This document shows, piece after piece, positions 55,997 through 64,000 of a stretch of 64,000 bases of DNA (position 1 is the first letter of the stretch; each line of letters opens with the position of its first letter). The translations under genes and the position numbers were made by a program. The notes beneath the pieces were generated by a model that did not search any database, had not been told where the DNA came from, and was given only the letters and a program-made list of their open reading frames with translations. Origin of the DNA: JBCCFK01 sp965262315 (GTDB taxonomy: Bacteria; Actinomycetota; Acidimicrobiia; Acidimicrobiales; UBA8592); contig CBDHFJ010000023.1 of the NCBI GenBank assembly GCA_965262315.1, forward strand, positions 1 to 64,000, given 5' to 3'.

Positions 55997-58477
55997 GTGG
56001 CCAAGACAACGCGATCAACCGGTCGCGGATCCAGCCGTGGCGCCAGCCGCGCGTCCGCGACGAAGAAGAAGACCACCGCAACCAAGGCGAAGCCCAAGGC
56101 CAAGAGCCAGGCTCCCGGGCGCGTGTCCACCGCCGTGGGCACCGCGTTCGACGGGCGGCAAGCCGATGTCTGGGGTGTCGTCCTCATCGCCATGGGTCTG
56201 CTGGCGGGCCTCGGTCTCTACCTCGACCTCGCTGGACCCGTCGGTGAGGGCTTTCGGGTGGCCTTCGGGGCCATCCTGGGCCTGGCTCGAGTCATCGTGC
56301 CGCCTGCGTTCGTCGCCCTCGGTGCGGGTCTGATCTTCGGGCGCGGCGCCACCAGCGAGCCCGAGACCCGCGAAGCGTCCGGCGACCGACTCGCCCGGTT
56401 CACCATCGGGGCCGTCCTGCTCTTCATCGCCGTCGCCGGCGCGCTGCATCTGGGCCGGGGCAAGCCCAGCTGGGGCGACTCCGTCGACTCGTTCATCGAC
56501 GCCGGCGGTGTCGTCGGCTACGCCATCGGTGCGCCGCTGGAGCTGCTGTTGTCGATCTGGGGTGCCAGCCTCGCGCTGCTGACGATCGGGACCATCGCCA
56601 TCCTCATCGTCACCGGCATCTCGCTGGTCGATGCCGCTCGACTGGTGAAGCGCGGCCTGGTCGTCGTGGGGCGCTCGTTCGCCCGGGTGATGCGCACCGC
56701 ACTCGGTGACGAGCGGGCTCGCGCCGGCGCCGACGAGCTGCCGCCCGAGCAGCCGGTCATCTCCATCAACGGTCAGCCCGCGGCACTCTTCGATCAGGAC
56801 GAGGCGGTCCTCGATCTCACCGCCGCCGACAAGCCCACCCACGATCTCCCCGACGAAGCCGTGCCCGAGCCCGAGCCGGCGCCGACGCCCAAGCCCAAGG
56901 TCAAGGTGCCTGAGCCCGTCGCGACCGAGCAGTTGGAGATCGAGCTCGGGCCCGCGGCCAAGGGGTCGCCCTGGAAGCTGCCGTCGATGAAGATGCTCAA
57001 CCGGTCCGCGGACCAGGACGTCAATCACGCCGCAGTCGAGGAGCGTGGCCGGGTGCTGGAACGAGCGCTGGCCGCCCACGGCGTCGAGACTCGCCTGGTC
57101 GGCATGGTGGTCGGCCCCACCGTCACCCGCTACGAGCTCGAGCTCGGCCCCGGTGTGAAGGTCTCTCGCGTCACCAGCCTCAACAAGGACATCGCCTACG
57201 CGATGGCGTCGGCCGACGTCCGTATCCTGGCCCCGATCCCCGGACGCCAGGCGATCGGCGTCGAGGTGCCCAACACCGACCGCGCCGTCGTGGCGCTCGG
57301 CGACATCCTGGGTAGCGCAGAGGCCCGCCGAGCCACGGGTGCGCTCGAGGTGGCCGTCGGCCGCGACATCAACGGCACGTCCGTGATGATGAACCTGGCG
57401 AAGATGCCGCACATCCTGATCGCCGGCGCCACGGGCGCGGGCAAGAGCTCGTGCATCAACTCCATTGTCACGTCGGTGCTGATGCGCACCACGCCCGACC
57501 AGGTCCGCATGATCCTGATCGACCCCAAGATGGTCGAGATGTCACAGTACGAGCGGGTCCCGCACCTGCTCACCCAGCCGGTGATCGACCCGAAGAAGGC
57601 CGCAAACGCGCTGCAGTGGGCCTGCCGGGAGATGGACCGCCGCTACGAGCTGCTGTCCGAGGTGGGCTACCGAGACATCGGCGGCTACAACGCCGCGTAC
57701 GACAAGGGGACCATCGAGGCTCCACCCGGCGCCATCGACGCCGAGGGCAACCCCAAGACCTACCCGCGCCTGCCGCTGATCCTGGTCGTGGTGGACGAGC
57801 TCGCCGACCTGATGATGGTCGCCGCACGCGACGTCGAGGACTCGATCTGCCGCATCGCCCAGAAGGCCCGTGCCGTCGGCATCCACCTGGTGATCGCCAC
57901 CCAGCGCCCGTCGACCAACGTGATCACCGGCGTGATCAAGGCCAACGTGCCGGCCCGTCTGGCGTTCGCCGTGTCCAGCCTCACCGACAGCCGGGTGATC
58001 CTCGACCAGCCCGGCGCCGAGCGTCTGGTTGGCCAGGGCGACATGCTGCTCCTGGATCCCAAGAGCTCGAGCCCCAACCGCATCCAGGGCGCCTGGGTCA
58101 CCGAGGAAGAGGTGAAGTCGATCGTCGCCGCGTGGCGCAAGCAGGCCAAGGACCTCGAGTCCGAGGACGAAGCGTCCATCACGGCCGAGTCGATCACCGA
58201 GGTCCAACAGCCCGCATCGGCCGAAGGCCTGCCGGGCGGTTCCACGGGCGACGAGGAAGAGGACGAGCTCCTGCTCAAGGCGATGGAGCTGGTGGTCGAG
58301 TCGCAGCTCGGTTCCACGTCGATGCTCCAGCGCAAGCTCCGGGTGGGCTTCGCCCGGGCCGGCCGGCTGATGGACTTGCTGGAGGAGCGAGGCGTCGTCG
58401 GCCCCTCCGAGGGTTCCAAGGCTCGCGACGTCCTGATGACCCCCGAGGACCTGGAGTCCGCCAAAGCCGGCGTGTAG
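55997..58477 (+). CDS. ftsK: DNA translocase FtsK/SpoIIIE
   Basis: An 826-residue protein: a Lys/Ala-rich basic start, about four or five N-terminal membrane helices (residues ~45-215), an acidic/Pro linker, and the translocase motor with Walker A LIAGATGAGKSSCINS, Walker B LILVVVDELADLMM and ATQRPSTNVITG. The C-terminal gamma winged helix (ESQLGSTSMLQRKLRVGFAR) recognises polar KOPS-like sequences. It moves DNA at the septum and activates XerC/D recombination at dif; an XerC-type gene is in the window. GTG at 55961 is an alternative start; 55997 is preferred for its -10 spacing. Confidence 0.95.
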   Translation: MAKTTRSTGRGSSRGASRASATKKKTTATKAKPKAKSQAPGRVSTAVGTAFDGRQADVWGVVLIAMGLLAGLGLYLDLAGPVGEGFRVAFGAILGLARVIVPPAFVALGAGLIFGRGATSEPETREASGDRLARFTIGAVLLFIAVAGALHLGRGKPSWGDSVDSFIDAGGVVGYAIGAPLELLLSIWGASLALLTIGTIAILIVTGISLVDAARLVKRGLVVVGRSFARVMRTALGDERARAGADELPPEQPVISINGQPAALFDQDEAVLDLTAADKPTHDLPDEAVPEPEPAPTPKPKVKVPEPVATEQLEIELGPAAKGSPWKLPSMKMLNRSADQDVNHAAVEERGRVLERALAAHGVETRLVGMVVGPTVTRYELELGPGVKVSRVTSLNKDIAYAMASADVRILAPIPGRQAIGVEVPNTDRAVVALGDILGSAEARRATGALEVAVGRDINGTSVMMNLAKMPHILIAGATGAGKSSCINSIVTSVLMRTTPDQVRMILIDPKMVEMSQYERVPHLLTQPVIDPKKAANALQWACREMDRRYELLSEVGYRDIGGYNAAYDKGTIEAPPGAIDAEGNPKTYPRLPLILVVVDELADLMMVAARDVEDSICRIAQKARAVGIHLVIATQRPSTNVITGVIKANVPARLAFAVSSLTDSRVILDQPGAERLVGQGDMLLLDPKSSSPNRIQGAWVTEEEVKSIVAAWRKQAKDLESEDEASITAESITEVQQPASAEGLPGGSTGDEEEDELLLKAMELVVESQLGSTSMLQRKLRVGFARAGRLMDLLEERGVVGPSEGSKARDVLMTPEDLESAKAGV

Positions 58478-58493
58478 CGCGCGGTGTGGCGCG

Positions 58494-59417
58494 TCAGGCG
58501 CCGAGGATGACGATGACGGCGTAGGCGGCCAGCAGGGCCAGGCCGACGCCGCGCTGGAAGCTCTGGCGGACGTAGCCCCAGCCGACCACGAAGGCACTGA
58601 CCGCGACGAGGGCGATGAGGCTCGGTGTCACGGATTCCTCGATGACGCCGTTGCCGAGCACGCCGGCGAGGCCGCCGACGGCCAGGGCGTTGAACAGATT
58701 CGAGCCCAGGACGTTGCCGATGATGAGGTCCACGGCGCCACGGCGGGCGCTGGCCACGGTGGTGGCCAGCTCGGGGAGGCTGGTGCCGATGGCCACGACG
58801 GTCAGGCCGATGAACGCTTCGGAGGCACCGAGCTCCTCGGCGATGTCCACCGCTCCGGTCACCATCAGCTGGGCCCCGACCAGCACGCCGACCAGCCCCA
58901 CGATGGCCTTGACGATCGACGACTTGATCTCGCCTGTCTGGGTGCCCGGCGCGTCGGGGACGTCTTCGGTGCCCGGCCCGGTGGCGACCAGCACGGCGGC
59001 GACGCCCATGCCGATCAACAGGACCACGCCCTCCCAGACCGCGAGCGAGCCGTCGATCACGAAGGCGCCGAACAACAGCGTCGAGATCAACATCAGCGCG
59101 CCCTCGCGCCGCATCACGTCGCGGGAGCCGCTCACCGCGGTGATGACCGCGCCGATGCCCAGGACCAGACTGAGGTTCGCCGCGTTGGACCCGAGCACGT
59201 TGCCGATTGCCAGGTCGATCGAGTCCCGCTGCGCGGCGGCGATGCCGCTCACCACCATCTCGGGGAGCGAGGTCCCGAGGCCGACGACCAGCGCGCCGAC
59301 GATGACCGGGGACACACCCAAGTGGGCCGAGACCGTCTCCGCGGAGCGCACGGCCATGTCGGCACACCACGTGAGCATGACGAGCCCGACCACGAGCGCC
59401 AGGATCGACAAGACCAT
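58494..59417 (-). CDS. CaCA-family cation antiporter (Ca2+/Na+ exchanger-like)
   Basis: A 307-residue membrane protein with the two inverted alpha repeats of sodium/calcium exchangers: VGLGTSLPEMVVS with GNVLGSNAANL, and AIGTSLPELATT with GNVLGSNLFNA. About ten hydrophobic segments and an acidic loop in the middle (GPGTEDVPDAPGT). It exchanges Ca2+ or K+ for Na+ or H+; selectivity is not clear. It is divergent from htpX and convergent with ftsK. Confidence 0.92.
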   Translation of the reverse strand: MVLSILALVVGLVMLTWCADMAVRSAETVSAHLGVSPVIVGALVVGLGTSLPEMVVSGIAAAQRDSIDLAIGNVLGSNAANLSLVLGIGAVITAVSGSRDVMRREGALMLISTLLFGAFVIDGSLAVWEGVVLLIGMGVAAVLVATGPGTEDVPDAPGTQTGEIKSSIVKAIVGLVGVLVGAQLMVTGAVDIAEELGASEAFIGLTVVAIGTSLPELATTVASARRGAVDLIIGNVLGSNLFNALAVGGLAGVLGNGVIEESVTPSLIALVAVSAFVVGWGYVRQSFQRGVGLALLAAYAVIVILGA

Positions 59418-59460
59418 CAGCGCCTCGGTGCCACGGGGAACATGGGACAGGACGATACCG

Positions 59461-59466
59461 TTGACA
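59461..59466 (+). promoter_or_regulatory. Putative -35 box (TTGACA) upstream of htpX
   Basis: TTGACA is a perfect -35 consensus, 43 nt before the htpX ATG. The matching -10 region (near 59484, TTCAGG) is poor. AGGAGG at 59495-59500 is a strong ribosome binding site. Confidence 0.4.
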
Positions 59467-59508
59467 GTGCGCAGGACCGCTGATTCAGGCCACTAGGAGG
59501 TCGTCCGT

Positions 59509-60393
59509 ATGGGCAAGCGCATCATGCTCTTTCTCGCCACCAACCTCGCCATCATGGTGCTTCTCGGCATCGTGCTCGGCATCGCCGCGGGGCCACTGGG
59601 CCTCGACACCACCGGCTACGTGGGGCTGCTGATCATCTCGCTCGTCATCGGCATGGGCGGCGCGTTCATCTCGCTGGCCATGTCCAAGACCATCGCCAAG
59701 TGGTCCACCGGGGCCAAGGTCATCGAACAGCCGCGCAACGACGCCGAGCGCTGGGTGATGGAGACCACGCACCGCCTGGCGGACCAGGCGGGCATCGGGC
59801 GTCCCGAGGTCGCCATCTACGACTCGCCCGACATGAACGCGTTCGCCACGGGCGCCCGCAAGAACGACTCGCTGGTGGCCGTCTCCACCGGGCTCCTGCG
59901 CAACATGCGCCAGGAAGAGGTCGAGGCCGTCTTGGCCCACGAGGTCAGCCACATCGCCAACGGCGACATGGTCACGCTGACCCTGATCCAGGGCGTGCTC
60001 AACACCGTCGTGATCTTCCTGTCCCGGATCCTCGGCCGGATCGTCGACCGCGCCGTGTTCAACCGAGACGGGAACGGAGGCGGCATCGGCTACTTCGCCA
60101 TCTCCATCGTGTTCCAGATCATCCTGGGCTTCTTCGCCAGCATGATCGTGATGTGGTTCAGCCGCCGGCGTGAGTTCCGGGCCGACACGGGGGGAGCGGC
60201 CCTCACCAGCAATGCGGCCATGGCGGCCGCGCTCGAGCGTCTCCAGCTCGCCCATGCCGCTCCACCCCAGGCCGAGCTGCCCGAGCAGATGGCCGCCATG
60301 GGCATCCGCGGCGGCAAGCCCACGGGCATCCGGGCGCTGCTGATGAGCCACCCGCCCCTCGAGGACCGCATCGCCGCCCTGCGGGCCGCCTGA
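59509..60393 (+). CDS. htpX: HtpX-family membrane zinc metalloprotease
   Basis: A 294-residue M48 protease: two N-terminal helices (FLATNLAIMVLLGIVLGIAA and VGLLIISLVIGMGGAFISL), zinc motif AVLAHEVSHIANGD, two more helices, the distal Glu in REFRADTGGA, and SHPPLEDRIAAL at the end. It degrades misfolded membrane proteins. The ATG has AGGAGG 9-14 nt upstream. It converges on the flotillin gene with a 9-nt gap. Confidence 0.95.
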   Translation: MGKRIMLFLATNLAIMVLLGIVLGIAAGPLGLDTTGYVGLLIISLVIGMGGAFISLAMSKTIAKWSTGAKVIEQPRNDAERWVMETTHRLADQAGIGRPEVAIYDSPDMNAFATGARKNDSLVAVSTGLLRNMRQEEVEAVLAHEVSHIANGDMVTLTLIQGVLNTVVIFLSRILGRIVDRAVFNRDGNGGGIGYFAISIVFQIILGFFASMIVMWFSRRREFRADTGGAALTSNAAMAAALERLQLAHAAPPQAELPEQMAAMGIRGGKPTGIRALLMSHPPLEDRIAALRAA

Positions 60394-60402
60394 GACTGCC
60401 GC

Positions 60403-61878
60403 TCAGCTCTCCCAGCTGGGTTTGGGCGGGTCGGTGGTCTCGTCGTCGGCCCCCGCCTCGGCCTCGGCCTGCGCGTCTGCCTCCTCGATCTTGTCGGCCA
60501 TCTTGCGCAGCTTCGGTGGCAGGGCTTCGCCCTCTTCGACCTCGCCGAGGAACTCGGGGAGCCGGATGCCGACGTTGGCGGCCAGCTCGTGCATCGGGGG
60601 CAGCGAGCCCATGAGGCCCGACAGGAAGTTGGCGGTCTGCGAGCCGTTCCCGCCGTTTCCGTTGCCGCCACCGCTGTCCCACACGGTGATGGTGTCGATC
60701 TGGAGGTTGGAGATGGCCTTGACCTGCTCCTCGACCAGCTTCGGCATCTGATCGACGATCATCATCAGCGCCGCCAGCTCGGCTGAACCGCCGGCCTTGT
60801 CCATCATCGAACCGAGACCCTCGGCACGCTGGGTGAGCGAGGCCAGGTAACCGGCCGCTTCGGCCTCCATGATGGCCCGGAGGCCGTCGGCCTCACCCTG
60901 CTTGATCCGGCGCACCTGCTCGGCCTCGGCCTCGGCGAGGGTGGTGATGCGGTCCCGCTCGATCTCGGCGGGGACGACCACGTTGGCGTACTCGGTGGCA
61001 CGCTCACGTTCGGCACGCTCGTGCTCGGACTGCTGCTCGGCCCGGTAGGCCTCCTCGGCGGCCTTGGCCTGGGAGACACGCTCTGCCGCGATGGCGAGGC
61101 GCTCGGCCTCGGCTTCCTGCTGGCGGCGAAGGGAGTCCGAGTTGGCAACCGTCACCTTGGCGGTGTTCTCACCCTCGGTGGCCTGGGCGTTGGCCTCGGC
61201 GACGCGGACGCGCTGCTCACGCTGCGCCTCGGCCGAACCGATCTCGCCGTCACGTTCCTGCTGGGCGACGCGGACCTTGGCCTCGTTGACCGCACGGGCG
61301 GCGGCCTCACGACCGAGGGCATCGATGTAGCCCGACTCGTCGGTGATGTCCTGGATGTTGACGTTCATCAACTCGAGGCCGAACTTGCGGAGCTCGATCT
61401 CGAGCGCCTCGGAGATGTTGGAGATCAGCTTGTCGCGGTCGGCGTTGATCTCCTCGATCGGCATGGTGGCGATGACCACACGCATCTGGCCGAAGATGAT
61501 GTCGCGGGCCTGCGCCTCGATCTCTTCCTGGCTCAGGTGCAGGAGACGTTCGGCAGCGTTCTCCATGACGCCGGGTTCCTTGCTGATGGCGACCGTGAAG
61601 GTGGCCGGGGTGTTCACGCGGATGTTCTGCTGCGACAGCGCGCCCTGGAGCTGGATGTCGATCGGGATCGGGGTCAGGTCGAGCCAGGCATAGCCCTGCA
61701 CGATCGGCATCACCAGCGAACCACCGCCCTGGTAGAGCTTCGCCGACTGGCCGCTCGTGCGGCCGTAGACGACGAGGATGCGGTCAGACGGACAGCGTTG
61801 GTAGCGGCTGGCGACGAACATGACGAGGCCGAACAAGACGGCCACACCGAAGATGACGAGGAGTGCTACTGCAGGCAC
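60403..61878 (-). CDS. Flotillin-like SPFH-domain protein
   Basis: A 491-residue protein: an N-terminal membrane helix (VALLVIFGVAVLFGLVMFVA), the SPFH domain (DRILVVYGRTSGQ, LDLTPIPIDIQLQ, GLELMNVNIQDITD), a long Ala/Glu coiled coil (residues ~190-340, repeated EAxAE), then DTITVWDSGGGNG and a C-terminal acidic tail. Flotillins scaffold membrane microdomains. The NfeD-like gene precedes it by 13 nt, the usual partner. Confidence 0.92.
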   Translation of the reverse strand: MPAVALLVIFGVAVLFGLVMFVASRYQRCPSDRILVVYGRTSGQSAKLYQGGGSLVMPIVQGYAWLDLTPIPIDIQLQGALSQQNIRVNTPATFTVAISKEPGVMENAAERLLHLSQEEIEAQARDIIFGQMRVVIATMPIEEINADRDKLISNISEALEIELRKFGLELMNVNIQDITDESGYIDALGREAAARAVNEAKVRVAQQERDGEIGSAEAQREQRVRVAEANAQATEGENTAKVTVANSDSLRRQQEAEAERLAIAAERVSQAKAAEEAYRAEQQSEHERAERERATEYANVVVPAEIERDRITTLAEAEAEQVRRIKQGEADGLRAIMEAEAAGYLASLTQRAEGLGSMMDKAGGSAELAALMMIVDQMPKLVEEQVKAISNLQIDTITVWDSGGGNGNGGNGSQTANFLSGLMGSLPPMHELAANVGIRLPEFLGEVEEGEALPPKLRKMADKIEEADAQAEAEAGADDETTDPPKPSWES

Positions 61879-61891
61879 GGGGTGGTTCCTT

Positions 61892-62419
61892 TCAGGCGTG
61901 CTCGACGAGCACCGTGGTCAGGTCGATCACCTGGGTGACGCGAACCTGGGTCTTGGGAGTGAGCGTGGCTTCGGAGTCGCTGAGGGCATTCACGATCGAC
62001 ATGCGACCAGAGGCATAGATCTCGATCTTCCCGTTGCCCGTCCGGTTCGGCGGGATGGCGACGTAGACCGTGCCGGTGGCCCCGACGCTGGTCGAGTAGT
62101 CGACGTTGCCCGAGCTGGACAGCTTGCGGGCCTGCATGAAGAGCAAGCCGGCGATCACGAAGAACGCGATGCCGATGGCGGCGCCGAACGCAATGGACGC
62201 CCCACCACTCCAGCCGTTCTGGACGCCGACCAGGCCGCCCCAGCCGAAGCCGCCGAAGAACGCGGTCAGACTGCGAATCGACAGGAAACCGCCGCCATCG
62301 GTGGCGTCGACGTCCATGTCGGAGTCGAAGTCCATGTCGAACCCGAAGATCATCATCAGGATCTGGATGGCCAGGAATCCGGATGCGACCAGGGCGATCA
62401 CCAGGAAGAACAAACTCAT
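61892..62419 (-). CDS. NfeD-like membrane protein, partner of the flotillin
   Basis: A 175-residue protein: hydrophobic start SLFFLVIALVASGFLAIQIL, an acidic DMDFDSDMDVDATDGGG loop, two Gly-rich helices (GGASIAFGAAIGIAFFVIAG) and a C-terminal OB-like domain (STSVGATGTVYVAIPPNRTG, QVRVTQVIDLTTVLVEH) as in NfeD1b/YqiJ proteins. The ATG at 62419 has AGAAGGGAG upstream on the minus strand; an in-frame TTG at 62476 would add unmatched basic residues. Confidence 0.85.
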   Translation of the reverse strand: MSLFFLVIALVASGFLAIQILMMIFGFDMDFDSDMDVDATDGGGFLSIRSLTAFFGGFGWGGLVGVQNGWSGGASIAFGAAIGIAFFVIAGLLFMQARKLSSSGNVDYSTSVGATGTVYVAIPPNRTGNGKIEIYASGRMSIVNALSDSEATLTPKTQVRVTQVIDLTTVLVEHA

Positions 62420-62790
62420 CGAACGCTGCCGCTCCCTTCTGGAGATGTCCCGCTGAACTCGGCGGTCCGACACCAAAATAATCGGTCGCCCGGGCCGAGG
62501 TCTGAGGTTTCGTCATCTCGCCGCCGAAATCGAAACGGTCGCCGGTCTGACCACGACGCGTTCCAACCTCACGTGAGTGGAGCACCGCTGCCGGGCTCGC
62601 ACAAGTTCACGATGGCACAACCGGCCGGCACGCAGGGTGCCGACCGGAGCCGTTGGGGCTGGTCAACGGTGATTTCCGGCTCCCGTGAACCGCAGGCCCC
62701 CGTCGACCCGACAGGCAGGTGTCAGGGCGGATCCCACTCCTGGGTGGGCCCGCTGTCGATACTTGAGCAGGGACCCACAGGTAGACCGAC
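62420..62790. other. Divergent intergenic region between nfeD-like and sigma-factor genes
   Basis: 371 nt without a credible gene. It holds the minus-strand promoter of the NfeD-flotillin pair near 62475 and the plus-strand promoter of the sigma gene. GATACTTGAG near 62757 and GGTAGACC near 62780 are weak -10 candidates for the latter. No repeat or RNA gene seen. Confidence 0.6.
62475..62480 (-). promoter_or_regulatory. Putative -10 box (TATTTT on the minus strand) for the NfeD-flotillin operon
   Basis: The AAAATAAT stretch is the most A/T-rich spot in this divergent region. On the minus strand it reads TATTTT, 56 nt before the NfeD-like ATG. Confidence 0.4.
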
Positions 62791-63333
62791 GTGCAACAGC
62801 AGGAGTGGACCGACGCCGATGATCAGGCGTTGCTCGCCCGGATCGCCAGAGGCGACCGGACGGCGCTGGACACGCTCTACCGCGTCCACGCAGGGTGGCT
62901 GACGGCGCGCCTGAGCCGGCGCTGCGCCGAGGCGGAGCTCGTGGACACCGCGCTCCAGGACACGTTCCTCGCCGTGTGGAAGAGCGCGAAGAAGTACAAG
63001 CGGCAGGGCGACGTCGGCGCCTGGATCTGGGGCATCGCGGTGCGGCGCCTCATCGACCAGATGCGCAAGCGCAAGCCCACCCCGATGGAGGTCCTGCCGA
63101 TCCACACCGCGCCGGCGGCGAGTGCCGAGCAGCAGTTGCTCGACGTCGCCGTGGGCGGAGAGCTCGGGGCGGCGTTCGCCGAGCTCGAGCCCGAACTGCA
63201 GGCCGTCCTGATCGCAACGGCGGTGGACGGCCTGTCGACGAAGGAGGCCGCCGACCTGCTGGGCATCCCGCAGGGCACGGTCAAGACCCGGCTCATGCGA
63301 GCGCGGGAACGGATGAGAGCGACACTGCCATGA
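62791..63333 (+). CDS. ECF-type RNA polymerase sigma factor
   Basis: A 180-residue sigma-70 family protein: region 2 (DQALLARIARGDRTALDTLY, LQDTFLAVWKSAKKYKRQGD, WIWGIAVRRLIDQMRKRK) and region 4 helix-turn-helix (ELEPELQAVLIATAVDGLST, KEAADLLGIPQGTVKTRLMR). The GTG start is 30 nt or more from any visible -10. Its stop overlaps the next ATG (ATGA), suggesting a regulatory partner. Confidence 0.9.
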   Translation: MQQQEWTDADDQALLARIARGDRTALDTLYRVHAGWLTARLSRRCAEAELVDTALQDTFLAVWKSAKKYKRQGDVGAWIWGIAVRRLIDQMRKRKPTPMEVLPIHTAPAASAEQQLLDVAVGGELGAAFAELEPELQAVLIATAVDGLSTKEAADLLGIPQGTVKTRLMRARERMRATLP

Positions 63334-64000
63334 CCGATCTCCCACTGGATCCAACGCTCGCCCAGCGGTACGCCGCCGGCCAGGTCTCCGCGACCGAAGC
63401 CGTCCAGGTCGAACAGGCCATGGACCGCTCGGTGCAGTGGCGCGCCCTGGTGGGCTCGCAGGTGCCGGCCGAGCGCCTGGAGCTGAACTTCTCGGCCATC
63501 ACCGCCGAGCTGGACGCCCCCAAGCGTGGGTTGGTCGAGCGGGTGATGGTGCGTCTCGGCCTCGACGAACACGTCGCTCGCCTCATGGCGGCCACGCCGG
63601 TGCTGCGTCGATCGTGGTACCTGGCGTCGGTGCTGGTGCTGTTCTTCGGGCTGGCCGCAGCGGGCTCCGACGGCTCGGGGAGCGTGGCCTTCTTCCTGGC
63701 CGTCGCTCCCGTGGTGCCGGTGCTGGGCGTGGCGTTGGCCTACGGCCCCGGCGTCGACCCCGCACACGACATGACCGTGGCCACGCCCGTCAGCGGGTTC
63801 CGGCTGTTGCTCCTGCGATCGGTGGCGGTGCTGGCCACGAGCGTGGTCTTCGGCGGCGTCGCCGCGGTGATCGTGGCGGTCGACTACGGCATTCGGGCAC
63901 TGGCGTGGATGCTGCCTGCGTTGATGCTGACCACCGCCACACTGGCGCTGGCCACCGCAGTGCCGACCCGCCTCGCGGCCGGGATCACCACGGGCGCGTG
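63330..64000 (+). CDS. Membrane protein coupled to the ECF sigma factor (partial; possible anti-sigma)
   Basis: The gene runs off the window end after about 223 codons. The N-terminal ~85 residues are soluble (TDLPLDPTLAQRYAAGQVSA, VEQAMDRSVQWRALVG), then at least four hydrophobic segments follow (SWYLASVLVLFFGLAAA, VAFFLAVAPVVPVLGVALAY, LLLRSVAVLATSVVFGGVAA, LAWMLPALMLTTATLALATA). The ATG overlaps the sigma stop by 4 nt. The usual zinc-finger H..C..C motif of anti-sigma factors is not seen in the N-terminus, so an anti-sigma role is only inferred from position. Confidence 0.75.
   Translation, partial: MTDLPLDPTLAQRYAAGQVSATEAVQVEQAMDRSVQWRALVGSQVPAERLELNFSAITAELDAPKRGLVERVMVRLGLDEHVARLMAATPVLRRSWYLASVLVLFFGLAAAGSDGSGSVAFFLAVAPVVPVLGVALAYGPGVDPAHDMTVATPVSGFRLLLLRSVAVLATSVVFGGVAAVIVAVDYGIRALAWMLPALMLTTATLALATAVPTRLAAGITTGA

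Noticed and set aside
1..64000. tRNA, rRNA, SRP RNA, riboswitch
   Set aside because: No cloverleaf, rRNA signature, SRP Alu/S-domain or known riboswitch motif was recognised on either strand by eye; a covariance-model scan would be needed to be sure.

Overview
The window is a 64 kb stretch of high-GC chromosome from an actinobacterium. Its core genes follow the actinobacterial order: ftsY-ffh-rpsP-rimM-trmD-rplS, then yraN-comM-dprA-xerC-sigma-rpsB-tsf-pyrH-frr-cdsA-dxr-rseP-ispG, then rimP-nusA-ylxR-infB-rbfA-truB-ribF-rpsO-pnp-dapB-dapA-rnj-ftsK. GTG and TTG starts and ATGA/GTGA stop-start overlaps are common. Many genes have a TANNNT box directly before the start codon, which suggests leaderless transcripts. 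The exported DUF1800/DUF1501 pair, SURF1 and the gene order fit class Acidimicrobiia. That placement is an inference from pattern recognition, not from a search. No rRNA, tRNA, CRISPR array, insertion sequence or prophage was recognised.

Layout. (1) 1-7.4 kb: accessory genes, namely the end of a histidine kinase, an exported DUF1800/DUF1501 pair (the first with an apparent frameshift), a PLP enzyme, an HtrA protease and a low-molecular-weight tyrosine phosphatase. (2) 7.4-12.8 kb, minus strand: five genes joined by 4-nt overlaps, encoding a flavoprotein, a small membrane protein, a TauE-like permease, a compact Ser/Thr kinase and an FHA protein. This is the best candidate here for an undescribed system. 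(3) 12.9-18.2 kb: signal recognition particle and ribosome/tRNA maturation genes, with an unknown 71-residue protein between ftsY and ffh. (4) 18.4-24.8 kb: methyltransferase, TadG/TadE-like pair, CHAD protein, YraN, enoyl-CoA hydratase, a lipoprotein cytochrome c and several small proteins. (5) 24.9-29.3 kb: ComM, DprA, XerC-type recombinase and a WhiG/FliA-type sigma factor. (6) 29.3-38.4 kb: a degenerate LytM protein, translation genes, then phospholipid (cdsA), isoprenoid (dxr, ispG) and site-2 protease genes. (7) 38.5-39.8 kb: a membrane chemoreceptor-like protein. (8) 40-58.5 kb: the nusA-infB cluster, rpsO-pnp, the lysine-pathway genes dapB and dapA with a SURF1 gene between them, RNase J and FtsK. 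(9) 58.5-64 kb: a cation/Ca2+ antiporter, HtpX, a flotillin-NfeD pair on the minus strand, and an ECF-type sigma factor with a membrane partner cut by the window end.

Most of the window is housekeeping: protein targeting, ribosome assembly, translation initiation and elongation, RNA decay, natural-transformation DNA processing, and precursor synthesis for membrane and wall. The unusual parts are the kinase/FHA/permease/flavoprotein operon, an apparent ATA start for ylxR, two long AT-rich intergenic palindromes (after dapB and after rnj), a perfect palindrome in the rimP leader, structured leaders for rpsO and pnp, and several small conserved-looking proteins of unknown role.
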